Source: UBA4661 sp002405405 (lineage in GTDB: Bacteria > Bacteroidota > Ignavibacteria > Kapaibacteriales > UBA4661). Taken from it: DNA of 28,173 nucleotides. The stretch lies in contig DAIUAL010000014.1 of assembly GCA_036847245.1 (NCBI GenBank), positions 1 through 28,173 on the forward strand, given 5' to 3'. The notes beneath the pieces were generated by a model, which saw nothing but the letters and a program-made list of their open reading frames with translations, was not told the DNA's origin and did not search any database. The translations under genes and the position numbers were made by a program. Position 1 is the stretch's first letter. Each line of letters opens with the position of its first letter. Shown here piece after piece: positions 14,783 through 23,236 of the stretch.

Positions 14783-15403
14783 TCAAGCCCACAGCTCGCG
14801 CAATTGCTTGGCTAGAGCGTGCGCACAACGCCCTCGATGCGAGATACGATGCTTCTCTTCGGCAGACATTTCTCCAAAGGTGTTGCTGTATCCTGTGGGT
14901 TGAAATATCGGGTCATAGCCAAACCCACCCGCTCCGCGTTCGGAGGAAATTTCCCCTTCGACACTGCCTTCGGCAAAAATCGTTCGCAAACCATCATGAT
15001 AGCACATCACACACCGAAACCGCGCGCTATACGGGGGTGTGGAGGAGCGTAACTCCTCAGCAATCATAGCGCGCTTTTCTGCAAAAGAAGTGTGCTCGCC
15101 ACCATAGCGTGCAGAATACACACCGGGGCGACCGCCAAGAGCATCAATCTCTAATCCTGAGTCATCAGATATGACAGGAATGCCCCACAGCGCGAAGTAT
15201 GCCTGCGCCTTGATGTACGCATTCTCCTCGAAGGTTGTTCCCGTTTCTTCAACTTCAAGTGTATGTGTCGTATGAAATTCTTCTTGCGCTGTCGTTAGGG
15301 AAATCAACCGAACAGCATGGTTGCTCTGCGCGAATTGCTCTGTAAAAATAGCTTGTAATTCTTCGATTTTATGAGGGTTTGCGGTTGCAAGGAGTATGGT
15401 CAT
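14783..15403 (-). CDS. rdgB: Non-canonical purine NTP pyrophosphatase (RdgB/HAM1)
   Basis: Protein of 206 residues, the usual size. It shows the family's N-terminal TANPHKIEEL (nucleotide binding), the metal-binding TTFEENAYIKA, the catalytic VISDDSGLEIDALGGRPG with D80-D81 followed by SARYGG, then GAGGFGYDPIFQP and the C-terminal SHRGRCAHAL. The enzyme hydrolyses dITP, dXTP and ITP to monophosphates, keeping deaminated purines out of DNA and RNA. It is transcribed convergently with the T9SS cargo gene, with only 14 bp between the two stop codons. No hairpin terminator was recognised in that gap. ATG at 15403 fits the family start exactly. Confidence 0.95.
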   Translation of the reverse strand: MTILLATANPHKIEELQAIFTEQFAQSNHAVRLISLTTAQEEFHTTHTLEVEETGTTFEENAYIKAQAYFALWGIPVISDDSGLEIDALGGRPGVYSARYGGEHTSFAEKRAMIAEELRSSTPPYSARFRCVMCYHDGLRTIFAEGSVEGEISSERGAGGFGYDPIFQPTGYSNTFGEMSAEEKHRISHRGRCAHALAKQLRELWA

Positions 15404-15782
15404 AGTGAATGTTGAAAGAAGGTTTTGATGGTATGAAATTGTAAAAGACTACTCCTATTTGTTTTTGAATTTAAAGGAGTTTTGTAGGTTGTAGGGAGAG
15501 GTATGTATTACTTTCAAGATCAAAAAAATACATCACCCAATTGAAAAATCATGAAAAATGAACAACAGAATTTTTACAAACTCAACTCAATGTACTTCCT
15601 TTTGTTTCACTTTAGGGAAACTGATCTTCATCCGATTTAGTGGAAGTGGAGTAAATTCCGAATATGGTTTTGAAAGTGGCTTTTTACTTGCATCCCATAA
15701 TCATCAGCATGAGTACGAAAACAAGAGTTTCTATTTTTAGAAACTCTTTGTATCTTGACAATATTCAACGAAGTGATATTCG
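15404..15782. other. AT-rich intergenic region of 379 bp before the toxin gene
   Basis: No supported gene. A 60-codon open frame at 15558-15740 has no recognisable features and an unusual composition and is not called. The region holds the hairpin at 15723-15748 and a TTGACA at 15755-15760. It is visibly richer in A and T than the flanking housekeeping genes, consistent with an acquired toxin-antitoxin segment. Confidence 0.5.
15723..15748. promoter_or_regulatory. Perfect 11-bp inverted repeat upstream of toxin-antitoxin pair
   Basis: AAGAGTTTCTA (15723-15733) and TAGAAACTCTT (15738-15748) are perfect inverted copies around TTTT, 35 bp before the toxin start. Type II antitoxins of the XRE class commonly bind such palindromes to repress their operon. 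A terminator role for anything upstream is less likely, since no gene precedes it on the plus strand. Confidence 0.5.
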
Positions 15783-16124
15783 ATGAGATATTTCGAAACA
15801 AAATTTCTTGAAGAAGCTAACGAGTTCATTGCAAAACTCGACTCCAAGACCATCAAGAAAATCCTTTACAATATCGATCTTGCGGAGCAGACCAATGACC
15901 CGCGACTATTGAAGAAACTTCACAACGATATTTGGGAGTTTCGGACAAGATTCGCAGGACTTCACATCAGACTTCTTGCCTTTTGGGACAAAACAGACAA
16001 CAAAGAAACATTGGTCATAGCGACTCATGGTTTCATCAAGAAAGTTGATAAAGTGCCTGCCCATGAAATTGATCGAGCCGTACGACTACGAGAGAAGTAT
16101 TTTACTCACGCAAAAAAATCATAA
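15783..16124 (+). CDS. RelE/HigB-type toxin (Gp49-like)
   Basis: Protein of 113 residues of the Gp49/HigB branch of the RelE superfamily. It shows an N-terminal helical part (FLEEANEFIAKLDSKTIKKI), then KKLHNDIWEFRTRFAGLHIRLLAFW, ATHGFIKKVDKVP and a C-terminal basic helix with E-I-x-R-A. These toxins cleave mRNA, usually at the ribosome. The antitoxin gene follows after 4 bp, giving the toxin-first order typical of HigBA. The region is AT-rich and sits between genes pointing in different directions, a usual landing site for mobile toxin-antitoxin modules. Confidence 0.85.
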   Translation: MRYFETKFLEEANEFIAKLDSKTIKKILYNIDLAEQTNDPRLLKKLHNDIWEFRTRFAGLHIRLLAFWDKTDNKETLVIATHGFIKKVDKVPAHEIDRAVRLREKYFTHAKKS

Positions 16125-16128
16125 TCCA

Positions 16129-16455
16129 ATGGCAACGCAGACAATAAAAACATACACCCTCGCCGAAATGAAAGACAAGTATATCGGCACAGTTGGAACA
16201 ACAGAACGTGATGAATACGAGTATGAACTGCGTATGGAGATTCTCGGCAAGATGATTAAAACAGTCCGACTAGAACGAAACTTAACACAAGAAGAACTTG
16301 GACGATTAGTTGGGGTGCAAAAAGCGCAAATTTCAAAACTCGAAAGTAGTGCCAATAGCGCAACCATTGACACCATCCTCAAAGTATTCACAGCATTGAA
16401 AGCAGAAATCAATTTCAATGTCAAAATAGAAGACAAGTTTGTTCAACTTACCTAA
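16129..16455 (+). CDS. XRE-family antitoxin (HigA-like)
   Basis: Protein of 108 residues. A helix-turn-helix of the Cro/C1 type lies at about residues 45-95: IKTVRLERNLTQEELGRLVG, then VQKAQISKLESS and TIDTILKVFTAL. The N-terminal ~40 residues (including TERDEYEYELRMEI) probably contact the toxin. It should neutralise the toxin encoded 4 bp upstream and repress the operon, possibly via the inverted repeat at 15723-15748. The frame is open from 16027 within the toxin gene, but the ATG at 16129, just after the toxin stop, fits coupled translation. The stop lies 18 bp from the convergent FAD oxidoreductase gene. Confidence 0.88.
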   Translation: MATQTIKTYTLAEMKDKYIGTVGTTERDEYEYELRMEILGKMIKTVRLERNLTQEELGRLVGVQKAQISKLESSANSATIDTILKVFTALKAEINFNVKIEDKFVQLT

Positions 16456-16473
16456 CAGAAAAGCACACACACC

Positions 16474-18069
16474 TCATACCACACCCATTTTCTTCGCAAT
16501 CGCCTCAGCGCACTGTTGCCCATCAATCGCCGCAGAAACAATACCACCGGCATAGCCCGCACCCTCAGCGCAGGGGTACAACCCATGAATTTCGGGATGC
16601 TCCAAAGGCTCCGCAGAGCGTGGTGGCCGCACCGGCGATGATGTCCGCGACTCCACACCATGCAAAACGGCTTCGTTGGTATAGTAAGGTTTCATTTTTT
16701 TGGCAAGTGCGCGAAAGGCATCTTGTAATGAACGCCCGATGAAGGTCGGTAACAACTCATGAAGCGGTGCAGAAACAATGCCGGGGTGATACGATGTTTC
16801 CGGCAGATCAGCGGAGAGTTTTCCCTCGACAAAGTCCACCATACGCTGTGCAGGAACACGCTGTGTTTTGCCACCTGCCTGCCATGCCATCTGCTCCACT
16901 GCTTGCTGAAAACGAAGTCCTGCCAGCGCGCCATGTGAATGGTATAGCTCAAGATCATGCTGATTGATTGCCACGACAACACCCGAATTTGCAAAAGGAT
17001 TATTGCGCCGCGAGGGCGACCAACCATTCGTAACGACTTCACCTTCGGCAGTGGCGCACGGCGCGATGATGCCACCCGGACACATACAAAACGAGAAGAC
17101 ACCACGTGTACCGCTTCGCTCGCCTTGCGCCGGATCATTATACACTTGCTCCACCCAACTATACGAAGCCGGTGGCAAGAGCGGATGCCGTTCGGAGGAT
17201 TTCAAGCGATACTGCATCGTATCGATGAGCGATTGCGCATGTTCGATGCGCACACCCATAGCAAAGGGTTTCGACTCAATGCGAATGTGTTTACGGTGAA
17301 GCAATTCAAAAATATCGCGTGCTGAGTGCCCAGTGGCAAGAATAACATGATCTGCCAAGAACTCTTGACCATCAGCAGTCCGCACACCTTTGATAGCATT
17401 GCTCGAGAGAATGAAATCTATGACACATGTATTGAAGTGAATTTCCCCGCCGGAAGCAAGAATACTTTCCCGCATCTTTACGATAATCTGTGGTAGTTTA
17501 TTCGTGCCAATATGCGGATGAGCATCAACTAAGATCGTGGGGTCAGCGCCATGCGCAACGAAGAGTTCCAGCACTTTGCGGACATCGCCTCGCTTGGTGG
17601 AGCGCGTGTAGAGTTTACCATCGGAGTATGTCCCGGCACCACCCTCGCCAAAGCAATAGTTCGATTCAGGATTGACTGTATGAAAGCGGTTGATTGCCGC
17701 GAGATCACGCCGCCGTGCTTGTACATCTTTACCGCGCTCTACAATAATCGGCTTGATGCCAAGTTCAATCAAGCGCAGTGCCGCGAAAAAGCCCGCAGGA
17801 CCTGCACCAACAATGAGTACATGAGGTTTTCGATGAACACTCTGCACCGGTGCATGGTATTCTTCTCTTGGTGGCTCTTCCCCGACATATACATCAAGTT
17901 GGAGATGCACTTTGATGATCTTGGAACGAGCATCAATGGAACGCTTGCGAATTCTTAGTGCGGTAATATCTTCGGGACGTACACGCAATTCTTTTCCGGC
18001 AAGCACACGCAAGTGTACCTGATCGGTTGAATTATCTAAAGGAACTTGCAAGGAGCATTGATGAATCAT
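16474..18069 (-). CDS. FAD-dependent oxidoreductase (COG2509-type)
   Basis: Protein of 531 residues. After an N-terminal ~80-residue domain (ITALRIRKRSIDARSKIIKV) comes the FAD-binding Rossmann motif VLIVGAGPAGFFAALRL (GAGPAG at 88-93) with an acidic strand end (PIIVERG). Further family marks are CFGEGGAGTYSDGKLYTR, LATGHSARDIF, FCMCPGGIIAP and a C-terminal FAD contact, LYPCAEGAGYAGGIVSAAID. This is the widespread uncharacterised FAD-dependent dehydrogenase family; substrate and physiological role are unknown. It is the last gene of a minus-strand set with sugar transferase and pdxH, 37 bp after pdxH. Co-occurrence with PdxH, also a flavoenzyme, may only reflect shared transcription. Confidence 0.82.
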   Translation of the reverse strand: MIHQCSLQVPLDNSTDQVHLRVLAGKELRVRPEDITALRIRKRSIDARSKIIKVHLQLDVYVGEEPPREEYHAPVQSVHRKPHVLIVGAGPAGFFAALRLIELGIKPIIVERGKDVQARRRDLAAINRFHTVNPESNYCFGEGGAGTYSDGKLYTRSTKRGDVRKVLELFVAHGADPTILVDAHPHIGTNKLPQIIVKMRESILASGGEIHFNTCVIDFILSSNAIKGVRTADGQEFLADHVILATGHSARDIFELLHRKHIRIESKPFAMGVRIEHAQSLIDTMQYRLKSSERHPLLPPASYSWVEQVYNDPAQGERSGTRGVFSFCMCPGGIIAPCATAEGEVVTNGWSPSRRNNPFANSGVVVAINQHDLELYHSHGALAGLRFQQAVEQMAWQAGGKTQRVPAQRMVDFVEGKLSADLPETSYHPGIVSAPLHELLPTFIGRSLQDAFRALAKKMKPYYTNEAVLHGVESRTSSPVRPPRSAEPLEHPEIHGLYPCAEGAGYAGGIVSAAIDGQQCAEAIAKKMGVV

Positions 18070-18106
18070 ACGCAGTCCGCATAACAGTCAAAAAATGAAC
18101 AAGGCC

Positions 18107-18754
18107 TTATGGGGATAATCGTTCTAAACGCCATGTACCATTGGCTTCGCGGGTGTAGGCAATGCGATCATGCAAACGGCTCGAACGTCCCTGCCAAAAC
18201 TCCATATAGTGTGGCACAACGCGATAGCCGCCCCACCATTCGGGCAGAGGAACATTACCATCGGCGTATAGTGCCTCTAAACGTGTGTATTCACGTTCAA
18301 AATCTTCACGACTTTGTACTACGGTGCTTTGCCGCGATGCGTGCGCACCAATACGACTACCGAGCGGACGAGACGCAAAGTATTCTGCCGACTCTTCACG
18401 AGAGATTTTTTCTGCCATGCCTTCGATACGCATTTGTCGCTCTAAACCTGCCCAAAAAAAACTCAAGCATACAGCAGGATTTTCTGCAATCGCTTGTCCT
18501 TTGCGACTGTCGTAATTGGTGAAAAATACGAACCCGCCATCGCTAATACCCTTGAGAAGCACAACGCGCTGGGTGGGTTTACCATCGGGTGTTGCCGTTG
18601 CGAGGATCATAGCATTCGGCTCAAGGACATCAGCACGAAGCGCGTCCTGAAACCATCGTTCGAATTGCTGAATCGGATTGGGTGCACAATCTTGTTCATT
18701 GAGTTCTGCTTGCTTGTAGTCACGGCGTAATCCCGCGAGATTGGTTGATGACAT
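18107..18754 (-). CDS. pdxH: Pyridoxamine/pyridoxine 5'-phosphate oxidase
   Basis: Protein of 215 residues, close to the 218 of E. coli PdxH. Conserved motifs follow the family in order: LRRDYKQAELNEQDCAPNP, FERWFQDAL, NAMILATATPDGKPTQRVVL then LKG, FFTNYDSRKGQ, SRPLGSRIGAHASRQS, PLPEWWGGYRV and the C-terminal EFWQGRSSRLHDRIAY with R-L-E-R-L-S-P. The FMN enzyme makes pyridoxal 5'-phosphate in the final step of vitamin B6 synthesis or salvage. ATG 18754 is chosen because it gives the standard short N terminus; an in-frame start at 18772 would add six residues. The gene lies between the sugar transferase (47 bp away) and the FAD oxidoreductase on the same strand. Confidence 0.95.
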   Translation of the reverse strand: MSSTNLAGLRRDYKQAELNEQDCAPNPIQQFERWFQDALRADVLEPNAMILATATPDGKPTQRVVLLKGISDGGFVFFTNYDSRKGQAIAENPAVCLSFFWAGLERQMRIEGMAEKISREESAEYFASRPLGSRIGAHASRQSTVVQSREDFEREYTRLEALYADGNVPLPEWWGGYRVVPHYMEFWQGRSSRLHDRIAYTREANGTWRLERLSP

Positions 18755-18801
18755 ACTCTCTCTCTGCTCCAAACAACGATGAATAAAAAAGATGATTGTT
18801 C

Positions 18802-20286
18802 TTACTTACTGCCCCGTGCGAAGAGCACAACGGGAATAGTTTTGAGGAGAATTTGAATATCCAACCACAGCGTGAAATTCTCTGCATAATAGACATCAAG
18901 AATCATCGCATCATGCAAATTTAATCCTTCAATTTGTCTGCCGGTCACTTGCCATAATCCCGTCAAACCGGGTAAAACCAAGAAACGCCGTTTGTGCCAC
19001 TCCTCGAAGTATTGCAGTTCGTACTCCAAGCATGGGCGCGGACCAATCAAACTCATATCGCCCCGCAGAACATTCAAAAGCTGGGGTAATTCGTCAATAC
19101 TATACTTGCGAAGAATTTTTCCCACGGGTGTTATGCGAGGATCATCTTCGACTTTGCCCATGTGCTGACCCGCTTGTAGGCGTGCTTGTGCGGCAACACG
19201 ATGTTCGCTTTCATCATTGAGATACATGGTGCGAAACTTGTACATCTTGAAGAGCTTGCCACCTTTGCCAACACGATACGAGGCATAAAATATCGGACCC
19301 CGCGAAGTCAATTTGACTAATAGGGCAACAATAAAACAAGGCAGAGCAATCACCAATGCTACACATAATGCCACCGAAATATCGATGATGCGCTTTGCAA
19401 TCATCGCGGGACGAATTGTTACTTGACTTGAAATATCAAGTGCTTCACCGGCATTATGAATCATTTGAAAGCGGCGTGACATCACCTTGACGGGAAGCTT
19501 GGTAGCTTTACACGCTTCAATAATTGTTAGCAAACGGTCATGCGATGCTGTATTGATAGCAACGTATATTTCATCAGCAGCAGTATTGATTGCATGATTC
19601 AAGATATTGGCAATCGGTCCAAGCACAGGGAATCCCAAAACACTTGTTCCGATTTTTTCGGCATCATCATCAACAAACCATGCTTGCTCAATGCCCAGCG
19701 CCGGATCATTGAGAATCGTCAAGCCCAATGTTTCACCGGTACGTCCTGCACCGATAATCAGTACACGCTTTGCTTCGATGCGTCCATGAAAAATAATATT
19801 GCGTCGCATGAGCAAGACGACAACAGCACGCTCAATCAGGAAAAGCAGAATACCCAATCCCGTAAACCCCAAGAGTGTACCGCGTGCCGATATCGCAAAA
19901 TCTGCTTCTTGAAAAAAGAAGAGGAGGATAATCAGAATCAATGCCAATGTCAAAAACGACTTGATAATCTGTGCCGCTTGCGCCGCCCATTGTGCAAGCA
20001 CGCGATACTTGTACAGATTATTCAATCGAAAAAGCATGGGAAGGGAGCAGGCGGCAACAGAGTAGAATGCAATTGCTTCGGGCTTAAAGATAGCACCGAT
20101 CTTAGTCGAAAAACCTAGATCTTTGGCATACTCACGAAAAAAGACAATACCCGCGACTGCACAGAGTGCCGTCAGAATGTCGATAACCATCAGCAATAGC
20201 GATGCTTCTTGGATTGCCGGTTGAGACTGCAGATGTACCTGCGATGACGATGTGGATGTTGTTGATTCAGACACTGTAAAACGCAA
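18802..20286 (-). CDS. Polyprenyl-phosphate sugar-1-phosphate transferase (WcaJ/PssY type)
   Basis: Protein of up to 494 residues. Four or five N-terminal transmembrane helices are followed by a nucleotide-binding-like segment (VLIIGAGRTGETLGLTIL), another membrane element (IIDISVALCVALVIALPCFI) and the catalytic bacterial sugar-transferase domain: YRVGKGGKLFKMYKFRTM, RKYSIDELPQLLNVLRGDMS, LIGPRPCL and LPGLTGLWQVTGR. Enzymes of this type move a hexose-1-phosphate from a UDP-sugar to undecaprenyl phosphate, starting exopolysaccharide or O-antigen synthesis. No other polysaccharide genes are nearby. The start is uncertain: TTG at 20286, GTG at 20274 or ATG at 20190 (before the first helix) are all in frame, and the Ser/Thr-rich N-terminal tail may not be translated. 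Confidence 0.88.
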   Translation of the reverse strand: MRFTVSESTTSTSSSQVHLQSQPAIQEASLLLMVIDILTALCAVAGIVFFREYAKDLGFSTKIGAIFKPEAIAFYSVAACSLPMLFRLNNLYKYRVLAQWAAQAAQIIKSFLTLALILIILLFFFQEADFAISARGTLLGFTGLGILLFLIERAVVVLLMRRNIIFHGRIEAKRVLIIGAGRTGETLGLTILNDPALGIEQAWFVDDDAEKIGTSVLGFPVLGPIANILNHAINTAADEIYVAINTASHDRLLTIIEACKATKLPVKVMSRRFQMIHNAGEALDISSQVTIRPAMIAKRIIDISVALCVALVIALPCFIVALLVKLTSRGPIFYASYRVGKGGKLFKMYKFRTMYLNDESEHRVAAQARLQAGQHMGKVEDDPRITPVGKILRKYSIDELPQLLNVLRGDMSLIGPRPCLEYELQYFEEWHKRRFLVLPGLTGLWQVTGRQIEGLNLHDAMILDVYYAENFTLWLDIQILLKTIPVVLFARGSK

Positions 20287-20385
20287 AAAAAATCACAATG
20301 ACATTGAATAAAGATACAGAACCTTTCTTTGATTCTCGGTGAACTGCCGGAAGCGATAATTTACGCAAAAGCCATCATGTTTCCC

Positions 20386-20412
20386 TTGTAATCATGCTTT
20401 CGTGTATATTTG
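20386..20412 (+). promoter_or_regulatory. Possible promoter of the SDR gene
   Basis: TATATTTG at 20405-20412 matches the Bacteroidota -7 consensus TAnnTTTG. A TTG at 20386-20388 lies 16 bp upstream as a weak -33 element. The predicted transcription start would be about 40 bp before the ATG at 20458. Confidence 0.4.
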
Positions 20413-20457
20413 GTACTCTGTAATACATCATCTTCTTCATTTTCTTTTGATGGCATC

Positions 20458-21309
20458 ATGACACAGTCGCATTCTCCATCGCTTGCAGGCAAAACACTTT
20501 TCATTACCGGAGCAAGTCGTGGCATTGGCTTGGCAATTGCTTTGCGTGCCGCTCGCGATGGTGCAAATATCGCTGTTGTTGCCAAGACCGATGCACCTGA
20601 TCCCCGCTTACCCGGCACTATTCATTCAGCAGTCGAAGAGATCCAACATGCCGGAGGGAAAGCAATTGCCATTAAAACCGACATTCGCCATGAAGAACAA
20701 GTGCAAGCGGCAGTTGATCTCACAGTACAAACATTTGGAGGGATTGACATTCTCGTTAATAATGCCAGTGCTATTTCGCTGACTCCTACTGAAAAGACTG
20801 ATATGAAGCGATATGATTTGATGCATAGCATCAATACTCGCGGAACATTTCTTTGCTCTAAATTATGTGTACAGCATTTACGAAAAGCAGAGAATCCGCA
20901 TATCCTCAACCTTTCACCGCCGCTCAATATGGAGGAACGTTGGTTTAAGCATCATGTTGCTTATACCATGGCAAAGTTTGGCATGAGCATGTGTGTACTT
21001 GGTATGGCAGGAGAATTTCGTAAAGATGGTATTGCCGTGAATGCTTTGTGGCCTCGTACCGTCATTGCCACAGCTGCTGTTCAAAATCTTTTGGGCGGTG
21101 ATGAATCTATCAAAGCTTCTCGCACACCGGCTATCGTTGCCGATGCTGCACATGTTATTTTGACCTCTCCTTCGCGCAGTGCAGGAAGCGCAATCTCTAC
21201 CGGAAATTTTTTCATTGATGATGATGTTTTACGTAGTGTCGGTGTTACGGATTTTGATGTGTATGCTACATCACCCGGCACACCCTTGATGCCCGATTTT
21301 TTTATTTGA
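20458..21309 (+). CDS. Short-chain dehydrogenase/reductase (HSDL2-like)
   Basis: Protein of 283 residues. The Rossmann glycine motif is FITGASRGIGLAIALRAA (T17-G24), followed by VVAKTDAPDPRLPGTIHSAV, a loop typical of the hydroxysteroid dehydrogenase-like 2 group. Also visible are DILVNNASAIS, a catalytic Ser in LNLSPPLNM and Y-T-M-A-K for the catalytic Tyr and Lys. The C-terminal region (ALWPRTVIATAAVQNLLGG, STGNFFIDDDVLRS) is like HSDL2 without its sterol-carrier domain. These enzymes use NAD(P)H on carbonyl or hydroxyl substrates, perhaps fatty acyl or lipid derived; the substrate is unknown. The gene starts 24 bp upstream of the methyltransferase/MTHFR gene's near end, so they are probably cotranscribed. 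ATG 20458 is chosen since upstream in-frame sequence is Ser-rich and unconserved. Confidence 0.88.
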   Translation: MTQSHSPSLAGKTLFITGASRGIGLAIALRAARDGANIAVVAKTDAPDPRLPGTIHSAVEEIQHAGGKAIAIKTDIRHEEQVQAAVDLTVQTFGGIDILVNNASAISLTPTEKTDMKRYDLMHSINTRGTFLCSKLCVQHLRKAENPHILNLSPPLNMEERWFKHHVAYTMAKFGMSMCVLGMAGEFRKDGIAVNALWPRTVIATAAVQNLLGGDESIKASRTPAIVADAAHVILTSPSRSAGSAISTGNFFIDDDVLRSVGVTDFDVYATSPGTPLMPDFFI

Positions 21310-21333
21310 TTCTTTTCGTCTTTTTCTTTGCCC

Positions 21334-23163
21334 ATGTCTCAAGCCCGTATTCCTTTTCGAGAACGACTCCTCCTCAACACGCCGCTTGTTACCGATGGCT
21401 CGGTAGCGGCAGAACTTGCCGAGCGTGGCTATTTTGAAACGCCTGCCGCATTGTATAATCTGAAAAATCCTGTTTTGATTGAAACGATTCATCGTGATTT
21501 CTTGCAAACCGGTATCGAGATGATTCAAACGAATACGGAGCATGCTAATCGCATTGCACTTGATCGATGGAATCTTGCCGACAAGGTATATGAAATCAAT
21601 CGTAAAGGAGTGTGGATTGCCCGTTGTGCGGCTCTCCACAAAGGATATGTTGCCGCAGTTGTTGGTCCTGTTGGTCGATTCCTTGCGCCTCTTGGCACAA
21701 TTACTCCCGATGAAATTCGCCAAGCATTTATCGAACAAATTATCGCGCTCGCCGATGGCGGTACCGATATTCTCATGCTGAAATCATTCATTGATGTTCA
21801 TGAACTCGAAATTGCAATTGATGCCGCTAAATATGTTGCACCGAATCTGCCAATCATTGCTCAGAAAACATTCCCCGAAGATGGTGCTGTTCTCTCAACA
21901 GCATACCCTGCAGAAATTTCCGACCGCCTGACAAAATCGGGTGTTGATGTTATCGGCTCGAATAGTACGGTTGGTCCGCAACGGATGCTCGATATTATCA
22001 AATCATTGCCTCAAACTGATACACCGCTCTGCGCGCAACCTGATGTCGGTATTCCTACGATTATCGACGGCAAATCTGTTTTCAATGCCGATACGGAATA
22101 TGTTGCTCGCTCTGTACGGCGATTGGTCGAAGCAGGTGTCATGATTGTTGGCGCCGATGGCGGTGCTACGGTCAAACATATTCGTGCAATTGTACAAGCC
22201 GTGAAAGATGCAGTCATTGGCTCTGCAAAAACAGAACCGAAGAAGATCAAAGTGCATGAGCAGGAGCCACCTCGCGAAGATGAACGGTCGCAGTTTCATA
22301 AACTTCTCGGCACAAAGTTTTTAGCAACAGTGGAGCTTGATATTCCTCGTGGACTTGATATGTCGAGTGTTATCGAGGGTGCACGCTATTGCAAAGAGCA
22401 TGGCATTGATGCAGTGAATATCTCTGATGGTGCGCGAGCACGCTTACGGATGAATTCCATTGCCATTTCAAAAATGGTACAAGACCAAGTGGGTATTGAC
22501 TGTTTGGCACATCTTGCGTGCCGCGACCGCAATATGATCGGCTTGCAGTCGGAAATTATCGGTGGTTATGCAATGGGCGTACGTAACATTCTGGCTGTTA
22601 CAGGCGACCCCACACAAATTGGCGATTACCCGTATGCAACCTCCGTGTATGATGTCGATGCAATTGGTCTCATTCGTGCTATGGGACAAATGAATAGCGG
22701 GCGTGATCTGATGGGCAATCCTATTGGTCGTCCTACAAGCTTTCTTATCGCCTGTGCAGCAAATCCTTGTGCTTTTGATATAGATCGTGAAGTGCGTCGT
22801 ATGGAGCACAAAGCTGCGCAAGGAGCACATATTGCTTTCTCACAACCGGTATTTGAAATCAAAACACTTGAAACATTCTTAAATCGCATTCATCATTTGA
22901 ATATCCGATTTATGCTTGGTGTAATTCCCTTACGTACGCCACGCCATGCAGACTTCCTGCATTACGAAGTCCCCGGTATGGATGTTCCGGAATGGGTCCG
23001 CAAACGTATGCATGCAACAACCAGCACCGAAGAGGCATCACGCGAGGGGATTACAATGGCAGTGGATTTTTTGCGAGAAGCAAAAAATATGGTTGATGGT
23101 GTCTATCTGATGCCACCCTTCAAAAAATATTCCATGGCAGTTGAAATTTTAGAACAGTTGTAA
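21334..23163 (+). CDS. Homocysteine S-methyltransferase-like / methylenetetrahydrofolate reductase fusion
   Basis: Protein of 609 residues with the layout of Bacillus YitJ. Residues ~15-290 form a homocysteine methyltransferase-like barrel (LVTDGSVAAELAERGYFE, IEMIQTNTEHAN) and residues ~320-609 a MetF-type 5,10-methylene-THF reductase (FLATVELDIPRGLD, CLAHLACRDRNMIGL, ILAVTGDPTQIGDYP, HIAFSQPVF, MLGVIPL). The reductase half looks intact and should make 5-methyl-THF from NAD(P)H via FAD. The methyltransferase half lacks the zinc ligands: the Cys of the usual GxNC is Ser211 (GSNSTVGP) and the usual GGCCG is GADGG (Asp275-Gly276 at the Cys-Cys positions). ETNTF reads QTNTE and the usual ETF reads KSF. 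It is probably not a working homocysteine methyltransferase. The start ATG lies 24 bp after the SDR stop. Confidence 0.88.
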   Translation: MSQARIPFRERLLLNTPLVTDGSVAAELAERGYFETPAALYNLKNPVLIETIHRDFLQTGIEMIQTNTEHANRIALDRWNLADKVYEINRKGVWIARCAALHKGYVAAVVGPVGRFLAPLGTITPDEIRQAFIEQIIALADGGTDILMLKSFIDVHELEIAIDAAKYVAPNLPIIAQKTFPEDGAVLSTAYPAEISDRLTKSGVDVIGSNSTVGPQRMLDIIKSLPQTDTPLCAQPDVGIPTIIDGKSVFNADTEYVARSVRRLVEAGVMIVGADGGATVKHIRAIVQAVKDAVIGSAKTEPKKIKVHEQEPPREDERSQFHKLLGTKFLATVELDIPRGLDMSSVIEGARYCKEHGIDAVNISDGARARLRMNSIAISKMVQDQVGIDCLAHLACRDRNMIGLQSEIIGGYAMGVRNILAVTGDPTQIGDYPYATSVYDVDAIGLIRAMGQMNSGRDLMGNPIGRPTSFLIACAANPCAFDIDREVRRMEHKAAQGAHIAFSQPVFEIKTLETFLNRIHHLNIRFMLGVIPLRTPRHADFLHYEVPGMDVPEWVRKRMHATTSTEEASREGITMAVDFLREAKNMVDGVYLMPPFKKYSMAVEILEQL

Positions 23164-23236
23164 GCATTGTTTTCTGTGATGAGAGGCTCTTTGTCCTCGT
23201 ATATGTTTCATCTTCTTTAATGAATCCGAGAGTTTC

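Noticed and set aside
15558..15740. 60-codon open frame in the AT-rich region upstream of the toxin gene
   Set aside because: No recognisable domain, no start signal, atypical composition, and it ends inside the hairpin at 15723-15748.
18800..18810. CTTACTTACT resembling the TetR operator half-site
   Set aside because: It covers the last codons and stop of the sugar transferase gene, lacks the second arm and is not in a promoter position.
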